Positions 1 to 8,589 are shown, counted from the stretch's first letter. The stretch: 56,824 nucleotides of DNA from Bacillus sp. J33 (GCF_000518885.1 NZ_JAEL01000024.1:211-57034), one strand, 5' to 3'. The notes: generated from the letters alone by a model not told the origin. Made by a program: numbers and translations.

Positions 1-26
1 TCTTGATAATCATTGTAACATATGGG

Positions 27-99
27 TAAGCCGTATGCCTTAGTAGGGCACGTGCGGTTTGATAAGGGGGAAGCCATGAGAATGGTTTCCCTACTTTAT
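27..99 (+). mobile_element. 3' end of a group II intron (domains V and VI)
   Basis: Bases 27-61 fold as a domain V hairpin: AAGCCG pairs with CGGTTT, and the AGC catalytic triad sits at 29-31. Bases 64-99 form domain VI: GGGAAGCCAT pairs with ATGGTTTCCC around a GAGA loop, followed by CTACTTTAT. The likely branch-point A is at 93 and the intron ends in AT near 99. This matches the known 3' end of bacterial group II introns. The reverse transcriptase and 5' domains would lie before the window. The DNA after 99 is the 3' exon. Confidence 0.7.
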
Positions 100-187
100 T
101 CTTCTTTCAAAAGAACCTGCCGGGTACTTTTAGCATTGAGATCCGCATATTCTTTTTTAAAGGCAGCTGTGTAAAAGGAGTGATTGA

Positions 188-862
188 GTGTCTTATCATA
201 CTCACGTACCGCCTGGAAAACTCCATTTTGTCAGCCCTAATCCGTTAACAACTATTAATCCTATTCAAGTGTGGCCGAGAATTTCAAGACGCGCTTTTTT
301 AAGCCCGTTCAGTTTTGTGGCTGGTGATGTGACCATACGCAAAAATGTCTTTGTTGCGCCTTTTGTCAGTATACGCGCGGACGAAGGGAGCCCTTTTTAT
401 ATAGGGGAAGGGACGAATCTCCAGGATGGCGTGATCCTCCATGGACTGAAAAATAGGTATGTTGATAAAGGAGACAAGAAATATTCCATTTATCTCGGAA
501 AAAATGTTAGCTGTACGCATGGTTCATTAATACATGGTCCATGTTTGATTGAGGATGGTGTTTTTGTTGGATTTCAAGCTATTGTTTATTCAGCCGTCAT
601 AGGGGAAGGGGCTTTTATTTCAACAAGTGCTGTGGTGACAAATGGGGTTAGGCTGAGGCCAAATAGTTTTGTTCCGCCGGGGGCTTCCATTGACACTCAG
701 GAGAAAGCCGATTCACTTTCACCTGTTCCCAAAAATGATGCCGACTTTGCAAAAGAAGTACAGCGCGTAAATCAGGAATTTCCGGCCGCTTACTCACTCA
801 TGTTCGGAGATATCCGCTGTTCCTGTGGATTATCCTGCAATCATGATCGAACCGGCTCATAA
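188..862 (+). CDS. Gamma-class carbonic anhydrase (Cam/CamH type)
   Basis: This 224-residue protein is a left-handed beta-helix (hexapeptide repeat) enzyme expected to interconvert CO2 and bicarbonate with a histidine-bound metal in the trimer interface. The three ligand histidines of the Methanosarcina Cam family are all present: His85 in VILHGL, His111 and His116 in THGSLIHGP. The structural Arg63, Asp65 and Gln79 also match. The long acidic loop carrying the Cam proton-shuttle glutamate is absent, as in CamH enzymes. The C-terminus carries a cluster of three cysteines (CSCGLSC) not expected in the family. Start is GTG with AAAGGAG just upstream. The intron end lies about 90 bases before it. 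Confidence 0.85.
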   Translation: MSYHTHVPPGKLHFVSPNPLTTINPIQVWPRISRRAFLSPFSFVAGDVTIRKNVFVAPFVSIRADEGSPFYIGEGTNLQDGVILHGLKNRYVDKGDKKYSIYLGKNVSCTHGSLIHGPCLIEDGVFVGFQAIVYSAVIGEGAFISTSAVVTNGVRLRPNSFVPPGASIDTQEKADSLSPVPKNDADFAKEVQRVNQEFPAAYSLMFGDIRCSCGLSCNHDRTGS

Positions 863-867
863 TTTAC

Positions 868-903
868 AAAAGCCGCTCAGAACATACATTCTGAGCGGCT
901 TTT
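868..903. terminator. Bidirectional terminator between convergent genes
   Basis: AAAGCCGCTCAGAA pairs with TTCTGAGCGGCTTT around a short loop, with A and T runs on both sides. It serves the carbonic anhydrase gene and the convergent permease gene. Confidence 0.9.
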
Positions 904-908
904 CCATT

Positions 909-2849
909 TTAAAGTGCATCTTTTATCACTTTTTTTGCATATATCACAGATAAAATCCCAAAAATCGAGTAAAGAACTGTGTATAGCACCATGACCAAAA
1001 TCATCGGGGTCCAAAGCTCACTTCCGAACATGAACCAGCCTGACTGGACGGCGAAGTAGCTGTGCATCAATCCGATCACAAGCGGGATTCCAAAGTTAAA
1101 CGCCTGTTTCGATTGAATTCCGCGGAGGAGATCACCCTGTGTAAAACCAAGCTTCCGCAAAATCGTATAGTTTGGTTTCTCGTCTTCGCTTTGATCCATT
1201 TGCTTAAAATAAAGAATGCAGCCTGAAGTAACCAGGAAGGTTAATCCAAGAAACCCGACAATAAACATGATCAATCCCATATTTGATTTTTGCTGATTAA
1301 TCATATCCAGCTGGGAATCGGCTCTTCCGCTGAACTCGAGATTCTGGTAAATTTCATTTGCTTTTTCACTGTTTTCATCGTCTAATATATCAATACCGAT
1401 AGAAAGCGAGTATTCAAGCTGAACATCAGGGTCCAGGTCTTCCTTTAATGTTTCATATACTTTGTCGTCAACTATTGCAACTGGCAGACCGCCGCTAGTG
1501 AAATAAAAGGGGAGCACAAAATCTTTATTCAATCCCAAATAATTTTGTTCAATTGTCTTTGTTTTCCCTTTAAACTCAATATCTCCTGAATCATTGAGCG
1601 TCATAAATTTCTGAAGTATATCATTATAGCCTGTCAGCACAGTGTCTTGTGAGGTAAGTTTAATGCCAGGTATGGACTTTTCACTTATTACAGGCAGGAT
1701 CATCGTCGGAGATTGAATATTCATATCATCCATATTCACATCCATTATGTTCTCCATATTCGCCTCTACCTGCAAGACTTCAATTCTGTTTTCCTTATAG
1801 TACAGACTTTCTGCTTCAAGTGCCTTTTTAAAAATTTCAGCATCTTCTTCAGCCGTCATTGTAAAGTGGGCAGGGATGCTATCCAGTGCCGATTTTTCTG
1901 CAGAGTAATAGGAAATATAGCTGAGTGATAATAACCCAATGGCTAAAGCAGATAGAGTAGTTATAATGGTTAATAAAAGCGCGTTGGATTTCATCCTGAA
2001 CATGATGGAAGACAGAGATAAAACTTCATTTACATTTAAGTAACCGCCTTTCTTTTTGCGAATCAAGCTGGCAATAAAGCTGACAGACCCTTTATAGAAT
2101 AGATAGGTTCCAATAATAACTGAAGCTAGAATGAATGTCATTGCCATAAATAATTCTGTCATGCTTGTAAAATCTCCGCCGAAAAGCAAGGAAGATACAT
2201 AGTACCCAGTGATGATCAAAATGATCCCCAGGACCCCCATAAGCATTTCCAAAAGCGAAAGCTTTTTCACTTTTCCTTCCGCAACCGATACCACTCTAAA
2301 TAAAGAAAGGATAGTTTGTCTTTTAATAAATACAAAATTCATCAGCATGATAAAAAAGTATATGACTGTAAAGACAATCAGTGTCTGAACAAGCGCCTCT
2401 ACAGAAAAATGCAATTTTGCGATGCCTTCTACATTGGTTAATTTAAATAAAATCATCAAGATCAATTTGGATATAGAAAACCCAATAAAGATTCCGAAAA
2501 TCAATGAACCGAAATATAATAGTAAGTTCTCAAGGCTTAGCAGTTTAAAGATTTCATTCTTTGTCATCCCGATTAGCTGAAAGAGCCCAATTTCTTTGCT
2601 CCGTCTTTTGATGAAAATATTGTTCGCATATAGAAGAAAGATAGATACAATCGCTACCAGCAGAATGGAGGCAGTTCTGACGGCAGCGGCACCTTTAATG
2701 GATCCCTTTACTTCCGTGACCGCCGGATCGTATTGCAGCGTAACAAATGCGAAATAGAGAGCAGCACTAAAAATAAGTGCGAACACATAGAGATAGTAAT
2801 TTTTGAGATTCTTTTTCAAATTGCGGAAGATTAGTGTATTAATGCTCAT
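909..2849 (-). CDS. BceB-type ABC transporter permease
   Basis: This membrane protein of about 646 residues has the layout of BceB/YxdM/PsdB permeases. There are hydrophobic helices at the N-terminus, an FtsX-like core, one large extracytoplasmic domain of roughly 200 residues in the second half, and three C-terminal helices. Family members sense and detoxify cell-wall-active peptides such as bacitracin together with their ATPase and two-component system. I start it at the ATG reading MSINTLIF, which overlaps the end of the ATPase gene by 11 bases. Seven further codons are open upstream but lie inside that gene and lack a ribosome site. The peptide recognised cannot be read from sequence. Confidence 0.9.
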   Translation of the reverse strand: MSINTLIFRNLKKNLKNYYLYVFALIFSAALYFAFVTLQYDPAVTEVKGSIKGAAAVRTASILLVAIVSIFLLYANNIFIKRRSKEIGLFQLIGMTKNEIFKLLSLENLLLYFGSLIFGIFIGFSISKLILMILFKLTNVEGIAKLHFSVEALVQTLIVFTVIYFFIMLMNFVFIKRQTILSLFRVVSVAEGKVKKLSLLEMLMGVLGIILIITGYYVSSLLFGGDFTSMTELFMAMTFILASVIIGTYLFYKGSVSFIASLIRKKKGGYLNVNEVLSLSSIMFRMKSNALLLTIITTLSALAIGLLSLSYISYYSAEKSALDSIPAHFTMTAEEDAEIFKKALEAESLYYKENRIEVLQVEANMENIMDVNMDDMNIQSPTMILPVISEKSIPGIKLTSQDTVLTGYNDILQKFMTLNDSGDIEFKGKTKTIEQNYLGLNKDFVLPFYFTSGGLPVAIVDDKVYETLKEDLDPDVQLEYSLSIGIDILDDENSEKANEIYQNLEFSGRADSQLDMINQQKSNMGLIMFIVGFLGLTFLVTSGCILYFKQMDQSEDEKPNYTILRKLGFTQGDLLRGIQSKQAFNFGIPLVIGLMHSYFAVQSGWFMFGSELWTPMILVMVLYTVLYSIFGILSVIYAKKVIKDAL

Positions 2850-3600
2850 GCTGCACACCGCCCAATACACTTTGTGTTTTCATAATATCTTTGAAAAAGG
2901 CTTGTCTGGATTGATCGCCTTTATTTAGCTGAGAATAGATCTGTCCATCTTTAATAAAGATTACCCTGCTGCAAAAGCTTGCTGCGACAGGATCATGAGT
3001 GACCATAATAATCGTTGCTTTTCTTTGTTGATTTAAATCACTTAATTTATTTAAGAGATCGGATGCAGCTTTTGAATCAAGCGCCCCAGTTGGTTCATCA
3101 GCAAATATTATGCTCGGCTCATGAATGAATGCGCGGGCCGCTGAAGTCCGCTGTTTTTGTCCGCCGGAAATTTCGTTTGGATATTTATCCTTTATTTCAA
3201 AGATGCCAAGCTCATTGGCAACAGCTGTGAACTTCTCAACCGCTTCTTTTTTTGGTGTTTTGGTAATTGAAAGTGGCAGGAGGATATTTTCTTTCACAGT
3301 CAGCGTATCCAGAAGGTTGTAATCCTGAAAAATAAAGCCCAAATGCTGTTTTCGGAACTGTGCGAGCTGCTTATCCTTCAAACCGGTTAGTTCTTTTCCT
3401 TCAATTTTAATTTCACCCGCACTGACACGGTCAATGGAAGAAAGCACATTAAGAAGGGTTGTTTTCCCTGAACCGGAGGCACCCATAATGCTTACAAATT
3501 CTCCAGTCCCAATCTGCAAATCTATTCCTTTCAGGACCTCCTGTTTATTAAATTTATTTCCGTAGCTTTTATGAATTTTATTTGCTTCCAAAACGATCAT
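2839..3600 (-). CDS. BceA-type ABC transporter ATPase
   Basis: This 253-residue ATPase is the partner of the BceB-type permease it overlaps. Walker [10 protein letters not shown] is at about residues 40-48, the signature ISGGQKQR at 144-151, and Walker B IIFADEP at 164-170, with a switch histidine in VTHD. The ATG at 3600 has AAAGG about ten bases upstream. An in-frame TTG six bases earlier is too close to the ribosome site. The gene lies directly downstream of its two-component system, the standard order for these detoxification modules. Confidence 0.92.
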   Translation of the reverse strand: MIVLEANKIHKSYGNKFNKQEVLKGIDLQIGTGEFVSIMGASGSGKTTLLNVLSSIDRVSAGEIKIEGKELTGLKDKQLAQFRKQHLGFIFQDYNLLDTLTVKENILLPLSITKTPKKEAVEKFTAVANELGIFEIKDKYPNEISGGQKQRTSAARAFIHEPSIIFADEPTGALDSKAASDLLNKLSDLNQQRKATIIMVTHDPVAASFCSRVIFIKDGQIYSQLNKGDQSRQAFFKDIMKTQSVLGGVQHEH

Positions 3601-3765
3601 TTGCAATCATCCTTTCTATTGTCTAGCTTCTCGGGGGCATAACCAAATTACTCCAGAAATCAGGACAAGAAACGCTTCAGCATTGAAACTTCGCCCGTCC
3701 AAAGCGAGCCTTCGGAGGATAAGGAGTTCCTTTTTTAAGACGCTGACGCTTGCTCCGATATCTCA

Positions 3766-3795
3766 ATTATAGAATGACATGAATGAGTATTTCCT
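3766..3795 (-). promoter_or_regulatory. Candidate promoter of the bceAB-type operon
   Basis: On the minus strand a perfect TATAAT lies at 3771-3766, between the kinase terminator and the ATPase gene. The -35 is weak, as expected for a promoter that needs its response regulator. I could not fix the operator. Confidence 0.4.
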
Positions 3796-3819
3796 TCGAT
3801 TGAACGAACAAACAGCAAA

Positions 3820-3843
3820 AGCATGTGACACTTTTGTCACATG
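3820..3843 (-). terminator. Hairpin at the end of the sensor-kinase gene
   Basis: A perfect inverted repeat, GCATGTGACA and TGTCACATGC around four bases, spans the kinase stop codon and is followed on the minus strand by TTTTGCTGTTTG. It is a plausible weak terminator separating the two-component genes from the transporter genes. Confidence 0.6.
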
Positions 3844-4841
3844 CCTGTTATGCTGACAAATTCATTTCGTTTAGGAAAAATGAGCAAAACCGTGGTGCCA
3901 TTTCCTGGTTCGGATTCTGCAAGAATTTGTATTTTAAGATGTTCTGAAGCTTTTTTGGCCAGGTATAAGCCCATGCCAGTAGCTGCTTTGTCCCGATGGT
4001 TCACAGTAGAGGTAAAGCCTTTTTCGAAAATACGCGGCAAATCTTTTTGATTGATGCCCCTGCCAAAATCCTGGATTTGCAGAATCGTCCGATTATCACG
4101 TATATAACTGGAGATCAGGATGTCTGATTCCTCGCTGTATTTTACTGCATTGGTTAGGATCTGCCGGATAATAAAACTGAGCCACTTGGCGTCCGTAAGC
4201 ACCTTGGTTTCTGCCAATTCAACCCCAAAGCCGATTCCTTTTTGAATGCACCAGGTTTGGAGGGATCTGATTTCGCTGAAAATGATCTCTTCAACATTCG
4301 TTTTTTCAATATATAAATCGTTCTCCATAAAAGGTATTCGTTTTTGATGAAGCTGCTGATCGAGCAGAAGGTGGATGCGCAGCCATTCATAGGTAAGGGA
4401 GGCTCTAATCTGATGGTCCTCGAGACGGTCAATCATAAGATGCATCGCAGTCAAAGGCGTTTTAACCTCATGGATCCATGAAAGCAAATCATCTTTTTCC
4501 TGTTCAAGCAGTATACGATTTTGAGTATATTCTTTCTTAAAGCTTTCAGTCTGCCTCACCATGCATGATTCTACAATCTCTTCAAAGGGACTTTCAGGTT
4601 CAGGAATACTCGTTAGATCCAAATTATCTTTCCGTTCCTCCATCGCTTTATAAAATTTCGTTTCTTTTTGAAAACGAATCATAAAAAATCCCAAAAAAAT
4701 GATCAAAGATAAAAAGCTGTAATAAAGGAAGGGTTTTAACGAAATTGCAGAATCTATGTAAATAATTAAGGCTGCAAGAATCTGCAAAAATATAAAAAGC
4801 AGAATCCAGCTCATTCGTTCTTTCATATATCTTTTAAACAT
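3837..4841 (-). CDS. BceS-type intramembrane-sensing histidine kinase
   Basis: This 334-residue kinase has two N-terminal membrane helices (about residues 11-30 and 39-56) with almost no external loop, the hallmark of BceS-like kinases that read the state of their transporter. The phospho-acceptor is His124 in SWIHEVKTPLTA, and the ATP-binding N and G boxes follow (NAVKYSEE, GMGLYLAKK). The ATG chosen sits in the last codons of the response-regulator gene with an 8-base overlap. The extra upstream codons lie wholly inside that gene. It should signal to the adjacent regulator. Confidence 0.9.
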   Translation of the reverse strand: MFKRYMKERMSWILLFIFLQILAALIIYIDSAISLKPFLYYSFLSLIIFLGFFMIRFQKETKFYKAMEERKDNLDLTSIPEPESPFEEIVESCMVRQTESFKKEYTQNRILLEQEKDDLLSWIHEVKTPLTAMHLMIDRLEDHQIRASLTYEWLRIHLLLDQQLHQKRIPFMENDLYIEKTNVEEIIFSEIRSLQTWCIQKGIGFGVELAETKVLTDAKWLSFIIRQILTNAVKYSEESDILISSYIRDNRTILQIQDFGRGINQKDLPRIFEKGFTSTVNHRDKAATGMGLYLAKKASEHLKIQILAESEPGNGTTVLLIFPKRNEFVSITGM

Positions 4842-5529
4842 ATGGTGAATCCTCTTCGGTTGCCATATATCCCTGTCCGACCTTTGTTTCAATTCTGGTT
4901 CCCAGCCCAATTTCATCAAGCTTTTTGCGAAGCCGGTTTACATTGACCGTCAGGGTGTTGTCACTGATGAACCGTTTATCATCCCAAAGTCTATTAATGA
5001 TTTCGTCACGGGTGACAATCTGATTTTTTCGCTCAATCAAAAGCTTAAGGATGTAAATTTCATTTTTAGTTAATGCTATGGAACCTGCATCAGTTACAAC
5101 AGTATTTTTTTCGTAATCAACGGTGGCGCCGCACCATGTCTTCAGCTTACTCTGGGCCGCGCTATAATTATAGACACGCCTTAGAATGGCCTGTATTTTT
5201 GCAATAAGGACATCAAAGTGAAAAGGCTTTTGAATAAAATCGTCAGCACCAAGCTGCATCGACATCACCATATCGGTAGGGTGGTCGCGTGAAGAGAGGA
5301 AAATAATCGGCACATTAGAATGGGAGCGAATCATCCGGCACCAGTGAAATCCATCAAACTTGGGAAGCTGTATATCGATAATGACTAAATCAGGCTCCAC
5401 TTCTGTAAAATCCTTCATGACATTGCTAAAATCCTTAATTCCATATACATCATATGACCACTGAGAAAGGCGGTCTTTGATTTCATTAAAGAGCGAGGCA
5501 TCATCCTCGATTAATAGCAGCTTAAACAA
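4834..5529 (-). CDS. BceR-type OmpR-family response regulator
   Basis: This 231-residue regulator has an N-terminal receiver domain with the phospho-acceptor Asp52 in VIIDIQLPK and a C-terminal winged-helix domain of the OmpR class ending in GQGYMA. It begins at TTG preceded by GGTGAG. It is the first gene of the regulator-kinase pair and is expected to activate the neighbouring bceAB-type promoter when a cell-wall-active peptide is met. Which of the Bacillus paralogues (BceR, PsdR, YxdJ) is closest cannot be settled by eye. Confidence 0.9.
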   Translation of the reverse strand: MFKLLLIEDDASLFNEIKDRLSQWSYDVYGIKDFSNVMKDFTEVEPDLVIIDIQLPKFDGFHWCRMIRSHSNVPIIFLSSRDHPTDMVMSMQLGADDFIQKPFHFDVLIAKIQAILRRVYNYSAAQSKLKTWCGATVDYEKNTVVTDAGSIALTKNEIYILKLLIERKNQIVTRDEIINRLWDDKRFISDNTLTVNVNRLRKKLDEIGLGTRIETKVGQGYMATEEDSPYV

Positions 5530-5692
5530 AAAAACTCACCACACTTTTACATAATCCTTCCATTATTGTATAGGAAAACATGCAGGTGTGCCAGAATATA
5601 ACTGGTTTATGTTAAAGTGGGATGCCGTCGTGGAAAAACGCTTAATTTTAAATGAGGGCAGTTTTTCGTTTGTGGAAAGGCAGTAATGCAAA

Positions 5693-5719
5693 ATCCTAAT
5701 TGCGAGGTGAAATTAGGAT
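5693..5719. other. Inverted repeat upstream of the bceRS-type genes
   Basis: ATCCTAATT and AATTAGGAT form a perfect 9-bp inverted repeat around nine bases. There is no T run, so it looks more like a protein-binding site or a relic than a terminator. Confidence 0.35.
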
Positions 5720-5782
5720 AAGTTTGAATCAAGAGCCTTGGGACTATGCAAAAAAGGCCCTTTCCAAAGCATAAACAAAAAG

Positions 5783-5801
5783 AACCGGGCACAAAACCCG
5801 G
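5783..5801 (-). terminator. Terminator of the MFS gene
   Basis: On the minus strand CCGGG and CCCGG pair around TTTTGTG and are followed by TTCTTTTTG just past the MFS stop codon. Confidence 0.8.
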
Positions 5802-5821
5802 CTCGCTAAATACGCCGCCAA

Positions 5822-7033
5822 TCACCCTGCAGCTGATGCATCTAATCTTGCTTTCTGTGCGCTTTCCTTTTTCCCATGCAGAACAAAATAAAGCCCTGCT
5901 GTTAATAAGACGAACACGGACAGTATGCTATAAAGTGTGCTGTATCCCGTGACTGGAATAATGAATCCCAATACATAAGGCCCGAACCCCAGCCCTGCAT
6001 CTAGAAAAATAAAGAAAGTGGAAGTTGCCAATCCCATCCTGTGGACTGGCGTCAGTTTGACTGCTACAGCCTGTGTGCATGATTGCATATTTCCGAAACC
6101 TAGCCCAATCAAGGCACCTGCCAATAACAAGGTGAAGCTGCTGCTGGCTATACTTAACACAAACATGCCGGCTGCAAACATAACGAATGCAGGGTACATG
6201 ACATAATTGGCGCCTTTTAGATCCATCAAGCGTCCTGTAAAGGGGCGGGAAATCAAAACCGCTGCAGAGTATACAAGAAAGAAGAAACTTGCAGCACGGA
6301 CTAAATCAATTTCCATCGCGTAAAAGTTGATAAAAGACAGGACGCCTGAATATCCGAAAGCGATAGCCAATGTAATAAACGCAATAGGTACTGCCTTTGG
6401 TTCAACAAAGTTGGAAATGTTGAAGGATTTTATCTCTGATGAAGTTTTTGATGAAGCTGCAACTTGTGGTACATATAAAAAGAAGGCAGTGATGAAAGCA
6501 AAAATTCCTAAAGCCAGACAGAAAAGGAAGATCGATTCAAAGGTAACCTGCTGCATCATATATAGCCCTATGAACGGACCAATGGCTGTTGCCAGCGTGG
6601 CACTCATGCTGTAATAGCCGATGCCTTCACCTTTGCGCGCTGATGGAATGATTTGTGCAACGATTGTTCCGGTTGCTGTGCTTGCCATACCCAGTGCAAT
6701 ACCGTGAATGAAGCGATTGATCAAAAGAAAAGTAATGCCGATATTGACAAAATATAATAGTGTCGTCAGTGTAAAAAAGATAAGTCCTAAATACAGGGTT
6801 TTTTTGCGCCCAATTGTATCAATGGCACGCCCGATATTAAGTCTGCCGATCAACGTTCCGATGATGAAAATACCCGTTACAAGCCCGGCCTGGCTTGTTG
6901 TTGCTCCGTAATTATTGACAGCAAAGACGGCAATCGTGACCATCAATAAATAGAAAATTAGGGTTAAAAAAAAATTGACCGATGATACAATGATAAAGTC
7001 CTTTGTCCAGAGTTTATGTCCAGGATGATTCAA
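5822..7033 (-). CDS. MFS drug/metabolite transporter (DHA1-like)
   Basis: This 403-residue protein has twelve hydrophobic helices and the major-facilitator signatures GRAIDTIGRKK (loop 2-3) and GRLMDLKG (loop 8-9). Both halves are intact. It starts at TTG two bases after the stop of the MarR gene, with GGGAG in that gene as ribosome site, so the two are co-transcribed. A MarR-MFS pair usually means efflux of a toxic compound that releases the repressor. The substrate is unknown. Confidence 0.85.
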   Translation of the reverse strand: MNHPGHKLWTKDFIIVSSVNFFLTLIFYLLMVTIAVFAVNNYGATTSQAGLVTGIFIIGTLIGRLNIGRAIDTIGRKKTLYLGLIFFTLTTLLYFVNIGITFLLINRFIHGIALGMASTATGTIVAQIIPSARKGEGIGYYSMSATLATAIGPFIGLYMMQQVTFESIFLFCLALGIFAFITAFFLYVPQVAASSKTSSEIKSFNISNFVEPKAVPIAFITLAIAFGYSGVLSFINFYAMEIDLVRAASFFFLVYSAAVLISRPFTGRLMDLKGANYVMYPAFVMFAAGMFVLSIASSSFTLLLAGALIGLGFGNMQSCTQAVAVKLTPVHRMGLATSTFFIFLDAGLGFGPYVLGFIIPVTGYSTLYSILSVFVLLTAGLYFVLHGKKESAQKARLDASAAG

Positions 7034-7034
7034 T

Positions 7035-7466
7035 TTATAACTCTCCCTGCTGTATTAAATTGTTTCGGATTTCGCACATTAGCCGAATTCCCTCCAGTTG
7101 TTCCTCCTCAGAAACTCCCTTTAAAATTTCCTGTTCAAATTCATCAATCGTCTTACGGACTTCCAAATAGATTTTCTTTCCGTTCCCCGTAAGCTGCATT
7201 CTTTTTTCTCGTTTGTCCTTTGTTGGAACAGATTCCAAATAGCCCATTTCTTCTAATTTATAGATAGTCCGTGTTATAGTCGGTTTTTCCACTCCAAGGT
7301 AGTTTGAAAGCTCCACAAGGGTCGCGGAACCTTGATTAAATAAGTAATAAAGGATGGACCATTGGGCGCGGTATAAATTGTGCTTGCTTAACTCTGCATT
7401 CAGTCTGTTCTCAAAAGGGCGGTACAATAAAACTAGGTGATGGAAGAATTTTTGAAAAGTCTTGAT
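7035..7466 (-). CDS. MarR-family repressor, apparent ATC start
   Basis: This winged-helix repressor of about 143 residues has the HTH core ATLVELSNYLGVEKPTITRT and the wing motif DKREKRMQLT. The first conventional start is a TTG at 7427 with no ribosome site, and it would remove the conserved first helix. The frame stays open upstream (IKTFQKFFHHLVLLYRPFEN) to an ATC at 7466-7464 that lies seven bases after a perfect TAGGAGG. I therefore start it at ATC. A mutated ATG or a base error is an alternative. It probably represses itself and the downstream MFS gene through the palindromes at 7485-7515. Confidence 0.85.
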   Translation of the reverse strand: MKTFQKFFHHLVLLYRPFENRLNAELSKHNLYRAQWSILYYLFNQGSATLVELSNYLGVEKPTITRTIYKLEEMGYLESVPTKDKREKRMQLTGNGKKIYLEVRKTIDEFEQEILKGVSEEEQLEGIRLMCEIRNNLIQQGEL

Positions 7467-7484
7467 GGTATAACCTCCTAAGTA

Positions 7485-7515
7485 GTTACTTTGGGTAATA
7501 GTTATTTAGGGTAAC
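7485..7515 (-). promoter_or_regulatory. Paired operator for the MarR repressor
   Basis: Two adjacent imperfect palindromes, GTTACTTTGGGTAA (7485-7498) and GTTATTTAGGGTAAC (7501-7515), lie between the promoter and ribosome site of the MarR gene, as expected for an autorepressor. Confidence 0.6.
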
Positions 7516-7531
7516 TAATTTTATATATCTT

Positions 7532-7561
7532 ATTATAATGTATTCCGTTTTGCTGTGTAAA
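7532..7561 (-). promoter_or_regulatory. Promoter of the marR-MFS operon
   Basis: On the minus strand TTTACA (7561-7556) and TATAAT (7537-7532) are separated by 18 bases, directly upstream of the palindromes. Confidence 0.65.
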
Positions 7562-7627
7562 TAGGTTCCGGCTAAAAAGCAATTGTTATAGCGGTTTTCT
7601 TAATGGTCAAAAAGAATTAGGCAAATT

Positions 7628-7707
7628 TGTGACAACATGTCACATCACATTGACATGTGACACGTTGTCATATAAAATTCAAGATGCAGGAATGACACAG
7701 TGTCATA
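7628..7707 (+). promoter_or_regulatory. Three 17-bp operators upstream of the alarmone-synthetase operon
   Basis: Three copies of a 7-3-7 inverted repeat are visible. 7628-7644 is TGTGACA-ACA-TGTCACA, 7656-7672 is TGTGACA-CGT-TGTCATA, and 7691-7707 is AATGACA-CAG-TGTCATA. The second exactly fills the gap between the -35 and -10 boxes and the third covers the start of the transcript. The likely ligand is the TetR-family protein encoded third in this operon. That assignment is inference. Confidence 0.75.
7650..7678 (+). promoter_or_regulatory. Sigma-A promoter of the alarmone-synthetase operon
   Basis: A perfect TTGACA (7650-7655) and TAAAAT (7673-7678) are 17 bases apart, with the middle operator as their spacer. 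This is a strong promoter designed to be repressed. Confidence 0.75.
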
Positions 7708-7722
7708 TCGAGGTGAAAAGCT

Positions 7723-7839
7723 TTGAATCAATCAAAACATATAACGCTGATTAAAAATCTGCAACAGAAGGGAGTAAATGCAGCTCCCTGTAAAAGGCCA
7801 GCCATTACTCATCCACCAAAAACTACGGCTAAAATATGA
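7723..7839 (+). CDS. Possible 38-residue leader peptide
   Basis: A TTG at 7723 with GAGGTG upstream opens a frame of 38 codons with no close family that I recognise (starts MNQSKHITLIKN, ends PPKTTAKI). Its TGA stop at 7837-7839 overlaps the GAAGGAG ribosome site of the alarmone synthetase, which would allow translational coupling. It is basic and proline-rich near the end. It may be a leader peptide or a chance frame. Confidence 0.4.
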   Translation: MNQSKHITLIKNLQQKGVNAAPCKRPAITHPPKTTAKI

Positions 7840-7853
7840 AGGAGCCATTCATT

Positions 7854-8570
7854 ATGGTTACAAAATCACCTGAACAATACTTGCTTATAAAAGAACTAAG
7901 GACCGACTTAATGAGATTTATGATGTCCTATAAATTTGCACTGGAAGAAATCAATACGAAAATAAACATCTTGAAAGAGGAGTTCCAATACGTTCATGAC
8001 TATAATCCAATTGAACATGTAAAATCCCGTTTGAAGTCTCCTGAGAGCATATTGAAAAAGCTCGAACGAAAGGGCCTTTCGTTTTCTTTAGAATCCATTA
8101 AAGGGAATATCAGGGATATCGCAGGTGTTCGCATCACTTGTTCCTTTGTATCCGATATTTACAAAATTAAAAATATGCTTGAAAGCCAAAAGGATATTAC
8201 TGTATTGGATTGCAAGGACTATATTAAAGAGCCAAAGCCGAATGGCTATCAGAGCCTTCATCTTATTGTTCAAATTCCCATTTTCATGTCAGATAGGGAA
8301 GAGTTTGTCCCTGTGGAAATTCAAATCCGCACAATAGCGATGGATTTCTGGGCAAGCCTGGAGCACAAAATTTACTATAAGTACAACAAAGAAATCCCGC
8401 AAAGAATAGTGAATGAACTGAAAGAGGCTGCCGAAACGGCTGGACGCCTCGATCGGAAAATGGAGAATATCCATAAAGAAATGATTCAGCTAAAGCAGCG
8501 TGGCGGAGAAGAAGAACTACCTTTCCGCTTTGAGAGCTTACAGGACCTATTGACCAATAAAGGAACATAA
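7854..8570 (+). CDS. Small alarmone synthetase (RelP/YwaC-like GTP pyrophosphokinase)
   Basis: This 238-residue protein consists of the RelA/SpoT synthetase domain alone and should make (p)ppGpp from ATP and GDP/GTP in the cytosol. Motifs are DIAGVR (88-93), NGYQSLH (130-136), EIQIRT (155-160) and MDFWASLEH (163-171). There is no hydrolase, TGS or ACT domain. The start is the ATG at 7854, since GAAGGAG lies nine bases ahead. An in-frame ATG at 7836 overlaps that site. In known Bacillus genomes such enzymes stand alone. Here the gene leads an operon with a membrane protein and a TetR regulator behind three operators, so alarmone synthesis appears to be switched by a ligand. Confidence 0.88.
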   Translation: MVTKSPEQYLLIKELRTDLMRFMMSYKFALEEINTKINILKEEFQYVHDYNPIEHVKSRLKSPESILKKLERKGLSFSLESIKGNIRDIAGVRITCSFVSDIYKIKNMLESQKDITVLDCKDYIKEPKPNGYQSLHLIVQIPIFMSDREEFVPVEIQIRTIAMDFWASLEHKIYYKYNKEIPQRIVNELKEAAETAGRLDRKMENIHKEMIQLKQRGGEEELPFRFESLQDLLTNKGT

Positions 8571-8589
8571 CATAAAGGAGATTATTTAT

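Noticed and set aside
3620..3750. Possible degenerate TGTCTAGCT-type repeat upstream of the BceA-type gene.
   Set aside because: Only the first nine bases match the element at 25821; the rest does not align well enough by eye.
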